DNA from: Marinibacterium anthonyi
GTDB taxonomy: Bacteria; Pseudomonadota; Alphaproteobacteria; Rhodobacterales; Rhodobacteraceae
Length of the DNA: 64,000 nucleotides
Reading direction: 5' to 3'
Assembly (NCBI GenBank): GCA_003217735.2
Contig: CP031585.1
Span: 3,707,501-3,771,500, forward strand
Of this stretch, positions 27,862 to 36,421 are shown piece after piece. The notes under the pieces are model-generated. The model was given only the letters and a program-made list of their open reading frames with translations, did no database searches and was not told the origin of the DNA. The first letter of the stretch is position 1; each line of letters opens with the position of its first letter. Made by a program: the position numbers and the translations under genes.

Positions 27862-28867
27862 GACCCCAGAAAGCCGGGTCACGGCCGTCACCTCGGCCAT
27901 GGTGACCGAACCGCTGACCGACCCGATCCCGTCGACCCCGCCGCGCAGCCAGTGGGTGGATGTCTGGCACCAGTTCAGCCGCCACCGGGGCGCGCTGGCC
28001 GGGCTGATCGTCTTCGTGGCGATCATCCTGACCGTGTTCATCGGCCCGCTGGTCTATTCCCAGGACGCGCAATTCGTGCCCACGGGACGCGAATTCCTGC
28101 GGCTGAAGGACATGCGCCCGGCCTATTACCTGCTGTGGGATGCCGACGTTAAGGCCGAATGGGCCCATCCGCTGGGCACCGACAACATCGGCCGCGACAC
28201 GCTGGCCCGCCTGATGCAGGGCGGACAGGTGTCGATCACGGTGGGCCTGGCCGCGATGCTTCTGTCGCTGTTCCTGGGCACGCTGGTGGGCGTGATGGCG
28301 GGCTATTTCCGCAAGCTGGACGGGCCGCTGATGCGCCTGACGGACCTGTTCCTGGCCCTGCCCCTGCTGCCGCTGCTGCTGGTCACGGTGCTGCTGTTCC
28401 GGGAACCGCTGAAGGTGGCCTTCGGGGTCGAAGGCGGGATCTTCGTGCTGATCGTCTTCATCGTGGGCGTGACGTCCTGGATGCAGACGGCGCGGATCGT
28501 GCGGGGCGACGTGCTGGCGCTGAAGGAACGCGAATTCGTTCTGGCGGCCCAGTCGATCGGCACGCGCAGCACCAAGATGGTGATCCGCCATATCCTGCCC
28601 AACGTGCTGTCGCCGATCATGGTGTCGGCCACGCTGGGCATCGCCACGGCGATCATCACGGAATCGGCGCTGTCGTTCCTGGGCTTCGGCTTTCCGCCGG
28701 ATTTCCCCACCTGGGGCCGCCTGCTGAACGACGCCGTCGACCGCATGACGCTGTACCCCGAACGCGCCATCTGGCCGGGCATCCTGATCTCGGTCACGGT
28801 GCTGAGCGTCAACTACATGGGCGACGGGCTGCGCGACGCGCTCGACCCGCGGATCCGCGGGCGCTGA
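27854..28867 (+). CDS. Peptide-type ABC transporter permease (DppC-like)
   Basis: A 337-residue permease, partner of the preceding gene, with about six membrane segments (ALAGLIVFVAIILTVFIGPLVYS; SITVGLAAMLLSLFLGTLVGVMAG; TDLFLALPLLPLLLVTVLLF; FVLIVFIVGVTSWMQTARIV; and a last segment around ILISVTVLSVNYMGDGL). The EAA loop reads REFVLAAQSIGTRSTKMVIRHILPN and the C-terminus is ALDPRIRGR. A roughly 70-residue loop after the first membrane segment is typical of DppC homologues in this clade. The ATG at 27854 lies inside the end of the previous gene. Confidence 0.92.
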   Translation: MTETPESRVTAVTSAMVTEPLTDPIPSTPPRSQWVDVWHQFSRHRGALAGLIVFVAIILTVFIGPLVYSQDAQFVPTGREFLRLKDMRPAYYLLWDADVKAEWAHPLGTDNIGRDTLARLMQGGQVSITVGLAAMLLSLFLGTLVGVMAGYFRKLDGPLMRLTDLFLALPLLPLLLVTVLLFREPLKVAFGVEGGIFVLIVFIVGVTSWMQTARIVRGDVLALKEREFVLAAQSIGTRSTKMVIRHILPNVLSPIMVSATLGIATAIITESALSFLGFGFPPDFPTWGRLLNDAVDRMTLYPERAIWPGILISVTVLSVNYMGDGLRDALDPRIRGR

Positions 28868-28875
28868 CACGGCAA

Positions 28876-28908
28876 AACGCAGGTGGTCCGGATCGGATCA
28901 CCTGCGTT
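28876..28908 (+). terminator. Strong hairpin after the ABC permease operon
   Basis: AACGCAGGTGGTCCG pairs with CGGATCACCTGCGTT (15 bp with one G-T pair) around a GAT loop, nine bases after the permease stop codon. No clean T-tract follows, so it may act with Rho or as a 3' stabiliser. Confidence 0.65.
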
Positions 28909-28971
28909 CCTTGGTCTGAAATTGTCAGCCCCCTTGAAAACATCGGGGGATCGCCGCGGTAATTGCGGCCG

Positions 28972-28995
28972 GTTTCAAATGCAGTTTCAAATGCT
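28972..28995 (+). repeat. Tandem 12-bp direct repeat GTTTCAAATGC(A/T)
   Basis: Two adjacent copies at 28972-28983 and 28984-28995. The surrounding 240-bp gap between the permease operon and the DUF3422 gene contains no gene that I can support. Confidence 0.45.
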
Positions 28996-29151
28996 TGAGG
29001 CGAAAGTCCCTGGTCAGTCTATCCTTGGTCTTTTGTCCGGCCCCGTAATCCCGCGACCGTGATCCCCTTATAATCCGGCATCTGTGGCACGAATATAAAC
29101 TGGGTCACACAAGCGCACGCCCGCGTGAATTTTTCGCCGACGGTCCGCGCC

Positions 29152-30432
29152 TCAGTGCAGCGACTTGCGGATCCGACGGATCGCCAGCCAGACCAGCACA
29201 ACGACCGGCAGCGTCACCATCGCCATGATCATGCCCTTCGACAGCCCCGTGGCATCGGACAGCGGATACAGCAGGTAGCTGACCAGCGAGACCGCGTAAT
29301 AGCTGATCGCCACCACCGACAGGCCTTCGACCGTGTGCTGCAGGCGCAGCGCCATGTCCGCGCGCCTGTCCATGCTTTCCAGCAAGGCCTGGTTCTGCGC
29401 GCTGCGTTCCACGTCGACGCGCGTGCGCAACAGGTCCCCGGCACGGATCGACCGGGCGGCCAGCGTCTCCAGCCGTTTCTCGGTCGAGGTGACGGTCCGC
29501 ATCGCCGGATCGAAGCGGCGCACCATGAATTCCGCAAATGTCGGCCGGCCCTTGAACCGCGCCTCGCGCAGCGCAATGATCCGTTCCCCGACGATCACCC
29601 GGTACGCACCGGTCGCGCCAAAGCGAAAGGCCGATCGGGCGGCCATCGTTTCAAGCTCGGACGAGATCGCCAGCAGGTCCGGCAGGATCTTGTCGGCGGG
29701 CTGGTCGCCTTCGGTCATCTCGACCATCACCTCTGTCAGGCGCGTGTCCAGCTGCCCGATCCGGTCGGACAGCGACCGGGCGCGGGTGAAGCCCAGCAGC
29801 GACATCGTCTTGTAGGTCTCGATCTCCATCAGCCGTTGAACGGTGCGCCCGACGCGCCGCTGCCCGGCCTCGGGCCGGGTGAAGACCGCCATGCGCATGT
29901 GCCCGGCCGGATCGATGCGGAAATCGCTGGCCACCGTCGCCGCCCCGTCCAGCACGTCCGAGGCAACAGTGCTTTCGGGCACGAACCAGTCGCCAAGGTC
30001 CCGCGCGATCTGGTCGTCGGAGTGCGCCGCACAGACCCGCACCAGCGCCGAGGTCAGCCGTTGTCCCGGCGCCCGACCCAGCCAGTCATCAGGAAACACC
30101 CCGAATTCCGCCGGATCGAAGGGCCGGTCGCCGACGCCCTCGCAGAAAGCGGTGTAGGTCACGAATTCGGTGTGCTGTTCCCACTTCAGCCAATGCCGCC
30201 CGATCTGCGCCGAATAATGCGTGGCCCCGGGCTGGGGATGCGCCGCCCCGTGCCGGTCAAGCAGCGCCACCAGGTGCGCCAGGTCCTCGCCCCGGTCCCG
30301 CGCGACCGCATCGGTCGGTTGCTTGATCGCCAGGAACGCGGCCATCGACGGCGTGGACAGGGACGGAAAGGGCCGTGCGTGCAGTTCATTGGCCAGCGCG
30401 TAACGCAGCGGGTGGTCTTCGATGGGCGGCAT
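29152..30432 (-). CDS. DUF3422 family membrane protein
   Basis: A 426-residue protein with the N-terminus DHPLRYALANELHARPFPSL, which is diagnostic of the DUF3422 family of proteobacteria. A long soluble region with LKWEQHTEFVTYTAFCEG and IETYKTMSLLGFTRARSLSDRIGQLDTRL (coiled-coil prone, about residues 215-330) is followed by two C-terminal membrane segments (GLSVVAISYYAVSLVSYLLYPL and MIMAMVTLPVVVLVWLAIRRI). The architecture suggests an inner-membrane protein with its N-terminal domain in the cytoplasm, reminiscent of CorA-like topology; the function is unknown. The ATG at 30432 has AGGAG upstream; the longer reading frame to 30477 lacks a good site. Confidence 0.82.
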   Translation of the reverse strand: MPPIEDHPLRYALANELHARPFPSLSTPSMAAFLAIKQPTDAVARDRGEDLAHLVALLDRHGAAHPQPGATHYSAQIGRHWLKWEQHTEFVTYTAFCEGVGDRPFDPAEFGVFPDDWLGRAPGQRLTSALVRVCAAHSDDQIARDLGDWFVPESTVASDVLDGAATVASDFRIDPAGHMRMAVFTRPEAGQRRVGRTVQRLMEIETYKTMSLLGFTRARSLSDRIGQLDTRLTEVMVEMTEGDQPADKILPDLLAISSELETMAARSAFRFGATGAYRVIVGERIIALREARFKGRPTFAEFMVRRFDPAMRTVTSTEKRLETLAARSIRAGDLLRTRVDVERSAQNQALLESMDRRADMALRLQHTVEGLSVVAISYYAVSLVSYLLYPLSDATGLSKGMIMAMVTLPVVVLVWLAIRRIRKSLH

Positions 30433-30652
30433 CCGGCCTCTCCTGACGTGTCTTGCCACAATAGCAGCAACCCGCACATCAGAAGACCGAAAAAATCACG
30501 CTAAATCATCGCGCTAGGCGAATACCGTTGTATACATTCACCCCCGGCTCGCGTGCGAAGGACTTTATCGGCGTCGTATCCTCCGTGTCTTCCCGCACCG
30601 CTGGCGGCGGCCCGTTCGGCTTTTGTCTTGGCCCGCCGTCCCGCCGGAAACG

Positions 30653-30677
30653 AAAAAGGGCGCCCCGCAAGGCGCCC
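30653..30677 (-). terminator. Intrinsic terminator downstream of pntB
   Basis: GGGCGCC and GGCGCCC form a 7-bp stem around CCGCAA, with five A residues on the plus strand at 30653-30657 giving a U-tract for minus-strand transcription. It lies 25 bp after the pntB stop codon. Confidence 0.8.
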
Positions 30678-30701
30678 CTCCCCGAACTTTGCCGGATGTT
30701 G

Positions 30702-32135
30702 TCAGTCGATCATCGGCATCAGCTTGTCCAGCGACGCCTTGGCATCGCCGTAGAACATGCGCGTGTTGTCCTTGAAGAACAGCGGGTTCTCGATCCCCGA
30801 ATACCCGGTGCCCTGGCCGCGCTTGGATACGAACACCTGCTTGGCCTTCCACACTTCCAGGACCGGCATGCCGGCGATGGGCGAATTGGGGTCGTCCTGC
30901 GCGGCCGGGTTCACGATGTCGTTCGACCCGATCACGATGACCACGTCCGTTTCCGGGAAGTCCTCGTTGATCTCGTCCATCTCCATCACGATGTCATAGG
31001 GCACCCTGGCTTCGGCCAGCAGCACGTTCATGTGCCCCGGCAGACGCCCCGCGACCGGATGGATGGCGAACCGCACATCCTTGCCCTTGGCCCGCAGCTT
31101 CTTGGTCAGTTCGCTGACCGCCTGCTGCGCCTGCGCCACCGCCATGCCGTAGCCCGGCACGATGATCACGCTGTCGGCCTCGTTCAGGGCGGATGCCACG
31201 CCGTCGGCCTCGATGGCGATCATCTCGCCCTCGACCGCCATCTGTTCGCCCGCCGGGCCGCCGAAGCCGCCCAGGATGACGGACACGAAGGACCGGTTCA
31301 TCGCCTTGCACATGATGTAGGACAGGATCGCACCCGACGAACCCACCAGCGCGCCGACCACGATCAGCAGGTCATTGCCCAGCGAGAACCCGATCGCCGC
31401 CGCGGCCCAGCCGGAATAGGAGTTCAGCATCGACACCACCACCGGCATGTCGGCGCCGCCGATGCCCATGATCAGGTGATAGCCGATGAAGAATGCCAAC
31501 AGCGTCATCAGCACCAGCGACCAGCCCGCCCCGGTGCCCAGGTAGATGAACAGCAGGATCAGCGACAGACCGGCCGCCCCGGCGTTCAGCATGTGCCCGC
31601 CCGGCAGCTTCCTGGCTTGCGACGTCACCTTGCCGGCGAGCTTGCCGAAGGCAATGACCGACCCGGTGAAGGTTACCGCGCCGATGAAGACGCCCAGAAA
31701 CACCTCGACCCGCAGGATGCCCTGTTCGACCCCGGTCTTGTGCGCCAGAACCGCCGCAAAGCCTTCCAGCCCATGACGCGCCTCTTCATCCAGAGACAGC
31801 ACATGGCCCAGTTCGATATGCGCGTTGTAGCCGACGAAGACCGCCGCCAGACCGACAAGCGAATGCATGGCGGCGACCAACTGCGGCATCTCGGTCATCT
31901 GGACGCGCTTGGCGACGATGAAGCCGATGACACCACCACCCGCGATCAGCAGGATCGACAGCCACCACAGGCCCGAACCCGGACCGATGAGCGTGGCGAA
32001 GACGGCCAGCGCCATGCCCGCGATGCCATACCAGACGGCGCGCTTGGCGCTCTCCTGGCCCGAAAGTCCCCCCAGCGACAGGATGAAGAGGACGGCTGCG
32101 ACGACGTAGGCCGCCGTGGTAAATCCGAATTCCAT
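30702..32135 (-). CDS. pntB: NAD(P) transhydrogenase beta subunit
   Basis: A 477-residue subunit of the proton-pumping transhydrogenase that drives NADPH formation from NADH. About eight or nine membrane helices occupy residues 1-270 (e.g. [24 protein letters not shown]-like helix [39 protein letters not shown]). The NADP-binding domain III follows with [41 protein letters not shown] and [16 protein letters not shown], then [17 protein letters not shown] at the end. It starts 13 bp after pntA and ends before an intrinsic terminator. Confidence 0.95.
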   Translation of the reverse strand: MEFGFTTAAYVVAAVLFILSLGGLSGQESAKRAVWYGIAGMALAVFATLIGPGSGLWWLSILLIAGGGVIGFIVAKRVQMTEMPQLVAAMHSLVGLAAVFVGYNAHIELGHVLSLDEEARHGLEGFAAVLAHKTGVEQGILRVEVFLGVFIGAVTFTGSVIAFGKLAGKVTSQARKLPGGHMLNAGAAGLSLILLFIYLGTGAGWSLVLMTLLAFFIGYHLIMGIGGADMPVVVSMLNSYSGWAAAAIGFSLGNDLLIVVGALVGSSGAILSYIMCKAMNRSFVSVILGGFGGPAGEQMAVEGEMIAIEADGVASALNEADSVIIVPGYGMAVAQAQQAVSELTKKLRAKGKDVRFAIHPVAGRLPGHMNVLLAEARVPYDIVMEMDEINEDFPETDVVIVIGSNDIVNPAAQDDPNSPIAGMPVLEVWKAKQVFVSKRGQGTGYSGIENPLFFKDNTRMFYGDAKASLDKLMPMID

Positions 32136-32148
32136 AATACTGTCCCCC

Positions 32149-33720
32149 TCAGGATTTCTGGAACATGGCGAGCATGCGCCGTGTCACGAGGAAACCGCCG
32201 AAGATGTTGATCCCGGCCATGAAGACCGACAGCGCGGCCAGCAGGATCACCCACCCCCCGGTCGACCCGATCTGCATCAGAGCGCCCAGGATGATGATCG
32301 ACGAGATCGCGTTGGTCACCGCCATCAGCGGCGTGTGCAGGGAATGCGCCACGTTCCAGATCACCTGGAACCCCACGAAGACGGCCAGCACGAAGACGAT
32401 GAAGTGCTGCATGAAGCTGGCCGGCGCCACGAGACCCAGCAGCAGAAGCAGAACCGCGCCGACACCGATCAGCGTCACCTGGGACTTGGTCTGCGCCTTG
32501 AACGCCGCGACTTCCTGTTCGCGCTTCTCCTCCGGGGTCAGCTCTTTCGGCTTCTCCTTCGGCTTGGCGGCGATGGCCTGGATCTTGGGGGGCGGCGGCG
32601 GGAAGGTGACTTCCTTGTCGTGGGTCACCGTCGCGCCGCGGATCACGTCGTCGTCCATGTTGTGATTGACCACGCCGTCCTTGTCGGGCGTGAGGTCGGT
32701 CATCATGTGACGGATGTTCGTTGCGTACAGCGTCGAGGATTGCGTCGCCATCCGGCTGGGGAAGTCGGTGTAGCCGACGATGGTCACCCCATTGTCACTG
32801 ACGATCTTCTCGTCCTTGACGGTCAGCTCGCAGTTGCCGCCCCGCTCGGCGGCAAGGTCGATGATCACCGAACCCGGCTTCATCATCTCGACCATGTCCT
32901 TGGTCCAGAGGATGGGAGCATCCCGGTTGGGGATCAGGGCCGTGGTGATGACGATGTCCATCTCGGGGGCCAGTTCACGGAACTTGGCCAGCTGCGCTTC
33001 GCGGAATTCGGGGCTGGACGGCGCCGCGTAGCCGCCGGTGGCGGCCCCGTCGGTCTGATCCTCGTCGAATTCGAGGTACACGAATTGCGCGCCCATGGAT
33101 TCGATCTGTTCGGCCACTTCGGGACGCACGTCGAAGGCATAGGTGATGGCGCCCAGCGACGTCGACGTCCCGATGGCGGCAAGCCCGGCCACGCCGGCGC
33201 CGACGATCAGCACCTTGGCGGGCGGTACCTTGCCGGCGGCGGTCACCTGGCCGGTGAAGAAGCGGCCAAAGTTGTTGCCGGCCTCGATCACCGCGCGATA
33301 GCCCGCGATATTGGCCATCGAACTCAGCGCGTCCATCTTCTGGGCGCGGCTGATCCGCGGCACCATGTCCATGGCGATGACGGTCGCGCCCTTTTCGGCG
33401 GCGAGCTTCATCAAGTCTTCATTCGCGCCCGGGTAGAAGAACGAGATCAGGGTCTTTGACGGACCCAGCCGTTTGACTTCGGTCTCGGTGGGCGGCCGCA
33501 CCTTGGCGATGATGTCGGCGGCCTTGTACAGCTGCGCCGCGGTCTTGATCACCTCGACGCCGGCAGCCTCGTATGCGGCGTCCGAAAATCCGGCGGCCAC
33601 GCCGGCCCCGCTTTCGATCAGGCACTCGTGACCCAGCTTCTGCAGCTGTGTCGCGCTGTCCGGGGTCATTGCCACCCGGGCCTCACCCTCGAACACTTCC
33701 TTTGGTGTGCCGATTTTCAC
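32149..33720 (-). CDS. pntA: NAD(P) transhydrogenase alpha subunit (undivided form)
   Basis: A 523-residue subunit in which NAD-binding domain I ([22 protein letters not shown]; Rossmann motif [14 protein letters not shown] near residue 170; [25 protein letters not shown]) is fused to a C-terminal membrane part. A Lys/Glu/Pro-rich linker (residues about 375-405) leads to four membrane helices from residue 413 on. In several alphaproteobacteria this subunit is split into two polypeptides; here it is a single chain, as in Escherichia coli. It is the first gene of a pntA-pntB operon divergent from kynU. Confidence 0.95.
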   Translation of the reverse strand: MKIGTPKEVFEGEARVAMTPDSATQLQKLGHECLIESGAGVAAGFSDAAYEAAGVEVIKTAAQLYKAADIIAKVRPPTETEVKRLGPSKTLISFFYPGANEDLMKLAAEKGATVIAMDMVPRISRAQKMDALSSMANIAGYRAVIEAGNNFGRFFTGQVTAAGKVPPAKVLIVGAGVAGLAAIGTSTSLGAITYAFDVRPEVAEQIESMGAQFVYLEFDEDQTDGAATGGYAAPSSPEFREAQLAKFRELAPEMDIVITTALIPNRDAPILWTKDMVEMMKPGSVIIDLAAERGGNCELTVKDEKIVSDNGVTIVGYTDFPSRMATQSSTLYATNIRHMMTDLTPDKDGVVNHNMDDDVIRGATVTHDKEVTFPPPPPKIQAIAAKPKEKPKELTPEEKREQEVAAFKAQTKSQVTLIGVGAVLLLLLGLVAPASFMQHFIVFVLAVFVGFQVIWNVAHSLHTPLMAVTNAISSIIILGALMQIGSTGGWVILLAALSVFMAGINIFGGFLVTRRMLAMFQKS

Positions 33721-33963
33721 GTATTGATCCCCCTTACCTGCGATCCGTTACATGTGCATTGGCGCGCAATTCCGTCTGGTAACGCGCGCAACATAATTGC
33801 GCAAGCTAGCCGATGGTTCCTATACGAAACTGTCACACTCGACCATGGTCCGAGTGATTGTTTTAACGGCACCCGTGAAACCAGGCCCGTTTGGCAGCAT
33901 CTGGAAAAGCTGCCGGCGCTTGATCGCGACAGGCCGGGTACCGCCCCGGGAAGGAGACCGCAC
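33721..33963. promoter_or_regulatory. Divergent region between pntA and kynU with inverted repeats
   Basis: Two inverted repeats stand out: GCGCAA-N5-TTGCGC at 33786-33802 and a quasi-palindrome centred on GACCATGGTC at 33836-33856 (CACTCG on one side, CGAGTG on the other). Either may bind a regulator of kynU or pntAB. No gene is visible. Confidence 0.35.
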
Positions 33964-35157
33964 ATGACCGATTTCGCCGCGACAAAGGCCCTGTTCCACC
34001 TGCCCGACGGGGTCATTTATCTGGATGGAAACTCCCTTGGTCCCCTGCCCCGCAGTGCCGCCGCGCGGATCGCCAGAACGGTCGAGGCGGAATGGGGGGA
34101 GATGCTGATCACCGCCTGGAACAAGGCCGGATGGATGGAACAGCCCCTGCGCATGGGCGACCGGATCGGGCGGTTGATCGGGGCGGAACCCGGGCAGGTC
34201 GTGCTGGGCGACACGCTGTCGATCAAGGTCTACCAGGCGCTGGCCTCGGCGCTGGACATGCGGCCCGACCGCAAGGTGATCCTGACCGACACCGGCAATT
34301 TCCCCAGCGATCTCTACATGGCCGAAGGCCTGATCGGGTCGCTCGCACGGGGCCACGAACTGCGCGCGGTCGCCCCCGACAAGGTCGCAGGCGCGTTGGA
34401 TGACAGTGTGGCGGTCCTGATGCTGACGCAGGTCGACTACCGTACCGGCCGCCTGCACGACATGGAGGGCCTGACAAAAAAGGCACATTCTGTCGGGGCG
34501 CTGACGATCTGGGATCTGGCCCATTCCGCCGGCGCCATCCCGGTCGATCTGGCCGGTGTGGGGGCGGATTTCGCCGTGGGCTGCACCTACAAGTATCTCA
34601 ACGCCGGTCCCGGCGCGCCGGCCTTCATCTACGTCTCGCCACGGCATTCCGAACAGGTGCGCCCGGCCCTGTCCGGCTGGCTGGGTCATGCCGCGCCCTT
34701 CGCCTTCCAGCCCGATTACGCGCCCGGCGCCGGGATCGAACGGATGCGGGTCGGCACCCCTCCGGTCCTTCAGATGGCCGCGCTCGACGCGGCGCTGGAG
34801 ATCTGGGATGCCGTCGACATGCAGGCGCTGCGCGCGCGGTCCATCGAACTGTCCGAAGCGTTCATTGCCGGTGCCGAGGCCGCCTGCCCGGAACTGGACC
34901 TGGCCAGCCCCCGGGATCCGAAAGACCGCGGCAGCCAGGTTTCGTTCCGGTTCGAGGATGGGTATGCGGTGATGCAGGCGCTGATCGCGGACGGGGTGAT
35001 CGGCGACTTTCGCGCCCCCGACATCATGCGCTTCGGGTTCACGCCGCTTTACCTGGATCTGAACGACGTACAGGTCGCGGTTGACCGGCTTGCCGGGATC
35101 ATGCGCACGCGCCGCTGGGATTCGCCCGCCTTCCGGGCACGCGCGTCGGTCACCTGA
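33964..35157 (+). CDS. kynU: Kynureninase
   Basis: A 397-residue PLP enzyme that cleaves kynurenine to anthranilate and alanine in tryptophan breakdown. Features are IYLDGNSLGPLPRSA at the N-terminus, LTDTGNFPSDLYMAEGL, WDLAHSAGAIPVDL (aspartate facing the PLP ring) and CTYKYLNAGPGAPAFIYV with the PLP-binding lysine. MRVGTPPVLQMAALDAAL follows, as in the family. AAGGAG precedes the ATG. The other tryptophan-pathway genes (kynA, kynB) are not in the window, so it is encoded apart from them or in a shortened pathway. Confidence 0.93.
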   Translation: MTDFAATKALFHLPDGVIYLDGNSLGPLPRSAAARIARTVEAEWGEMLITAWNKAGWMEQPLRMGDRIGRLIGAEPGQVVLGDTLSIKVYQALASALDMRPDRKVILTDTGNFPSDLYMAEGLIGSLARGHELRAVAPDKVAGALDDSVAVLMLTQVDYRTGRLHDMEGLTKKAHSVGALTIWDLAHSAGAIPVDLAGVGADFAVGCTYKYLNAGPGAPAFIYVSPRHSEQVRPALSGWLGHAAPFAFQPDYAPGAGIERMRVGTPPVLQMAALDAALEIWDAVDMQALRARSIELSEAFIAGAEAACPELDLASPRDPKDRGSQVSFRFEDGYAVMQALIADGVIGDFRAPDIMRFGFTPLYLDLNDVQVAVDRLAGIMRTRRWDSPAFRARASVT

Positions 35158-35178
35158 TCGAAATCACCTGGACGCCGC

Positions 35179-35225
35179 AGAAAATTCGGCGAATTTTCTC
35201 GAACGGATTTTCTTCGTCAAAGAAA
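35179..35225. terminator. Two adjacent hairpins between convergent kynU and the TetR gene
   Basis: AGAAAATTC-GGC-GAATTTTCT is a perfect 9-bp stem at 35179-35199. A second stem TTTTCTT-CGTCA-AAGAAAA follows at about 35209-35227. Both have A/T-rich arms, so each can serve as an intrinsic terminator for one strand. Confidence 0.65.
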
Positions 35226-35237
35226 ACCCGGCCCCGC

Positions 35238-35819
35238 CTAACGCCTGGCAAGGCCCGATGACACCATTACCGCCAGCGTCTCCAACTGCGCCTTGTACCC
35301 CTCCGGGTCCTTGCCATGCTGCTTCAACCCCTTCAGCGCCGCCGTCAGCGTCCCTGCCACGTGGTCCGGCGATTTCCGCAGGTCGACACGCCCCTGCGAC
35401 ATTTCGTAAGCCAGCCAGTCGGCATAGATCGCCCGCAAACCGGCCTCTCCCTCTGCCACGAGGTCGCCAGCCGCGCCGGAGCTCGATTCCAGCAATTCCA
35501 TGCCGTGCGGCGAGGTGACCAGCAGCTCGCTCATGCGGCCGGCCTGGGCCAGGAAGGCGCGGTGTAGCCGTTTGGCGACCGATCCTTCGCCTGACAAGGC
35601 CGCGCGCACGCCCCCTGCCGCTTCGGCGTAATACAGCTGCACCAGGGACCGCAGGATGTCTTCCTTGTTCCTGAAATGCATGTATAGCGCCGGCCGGGAC
35701 ATCGCCGCGCCGCGCGCGATGTCATCCATGGATGTCTTGCGAAAGCCATAGCCCGAAAAGGCCGTGATGGCCGCGTCCAGGATCGCCAGCTTCTTGGTGT
35801 CGGGAAAGATCTCGTTCAT
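35238..35819 (-). CDS. TetR family transcriptional regulator
   Basis: A 193-residue repressor-type protein. The DNA-binding helix-turn-helix is FSGYGFRKTSMDDIARGAAM-SRPALYMHFRNKEDIL at about residues 20-55; the rest is a helical ligand domain with no known signature. It is divergent from the molybdenum hydroxylase genes across 133 bp, the usual layout for a regulator of the neighbouring operon, so it probably controls that operon and itself. The ATG at 35819 starts MNEIFPDTKKLAILDAAI; a longer reading to 35870 is unlikely. Confidence 0.88.
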   Translation of the reverse strand: MNEIFPDTKKLAILDAAITAFSGYGFRKTSMDDIARGAAMSRPALYMHFRNKEDILRSLVQLYYAEAAGGVRAALSGEGSVAKRLHRAFLAQAGRMSELLVTSPHGMELLESSSGAAGDLVAEGEAGLRAIYADWLAYEMSQGRVDLRKSPDHVAGTLTAALKGLKQHGKDPEGYKAQLETLAVMVSSGLARR

Positions 35820-35952
35820 GCGGGAAACCCTGTCGTTCGCCTTGCCCCGTGTCAACTGACACCCTGACATAATTCATAAATTTTGTTTTTGACAAGCTGA
35901 CAAAACCGGAACAACTTGTCATAGCGGATATGCGGCCCACAGGAGCCAGGTC
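35820..35952. promoter_or_regulatory. Divergent region with repeated TGACA motifs
   Basis: TGACA occurs four times (about 35857, 35865, 35890, 35898) and its complement TGTCA once (about 35917), with GACAAG and CTTGTC as an inverted pair. This A/T-rich patch in a GC-rich genome is the likely operator-promoter region of the TetR gene and the molybdenum hydroxylase operon. Confidence 0.45.
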
Positions 35953-36417
35953 ATGACGATTTCCCTGAAGGTCAACGGAACCAGCCATCGCGTCGATCTG
36001 CCCCCCGACATGCCCCTGCTTTGGGTCCTGCGCGATCAGCTTGGTCTGACGGGAACGAAATTCGGCTGCGGCGTCTCGGCCTGTGGCGCCTGCACCGTTC
36101 ACATCGACGGCGAGCCGGTGCGCAGTTGCCAGGTGTCTCTGGAAGATGTCTGGGGAGAGGTGTCGACCATCGAGTCCCTGGGCACGCCGGATCGATTGTC
36201 GATCCTCCAGCAGGCCTGGGTCGACCACCAGGTCGCGCAATGCGGCTATTGCCAGTCCGGGCAGATCATGCAGGCGGCCGCCCTGCTGGCCGCCAACCCC
36301 GCCCCCACTGACGCCGAGATCGACGACGCCATGGCGGGCAACCTCTGCCGCTGCGGCACCTACCCCAGGATCCGCGCGGCCATCCATGCCGCTGCCACCA
36401 GGATGAGCGAGGCCTGA
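35953..36417 (+). CDS. Molybdenum hydroxylase iron-sulfur subunit (IorA-like)
   Basis: A 154-residue subunit with two 2Fe-2S clusters. The plant-ferredoxin-type cluster motif [21 protein letters not shown] is at about residues 38-58 and the second, helical cluster motif CGYCQSGQI plus CRCGTY at about 97-140. It passes electrons from the molybdenum site of the partner subunit. The size and motif order match the small subunits of isoquinoline 1-oxidoreductase and of membrane-linked aldehyde oxidases. The next gene starts five bases later. Confidence 0.9.
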   Translation: MTISLKVNGTSHRVDLPPDMPLLWVLRDQLGLTGTKFGCGVSACGACTVHIDGEPVRSCQVSLEDVWGEVSTIESLGTPDRLSILQQAWVDHQVAQCGYCQSGQIMQAAALLAANPAPTDAEIDDAMAGNLCRCGTYPRIRAAIHAAATRMSEA

Positions 36418-36421
36418 GCCC

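Noticed and set aside
28909-29151. Possible small RNA downstream of the permease operon
   Set aside because: I see no promoter, and the hairpin at its left end is best explained as the operon end.
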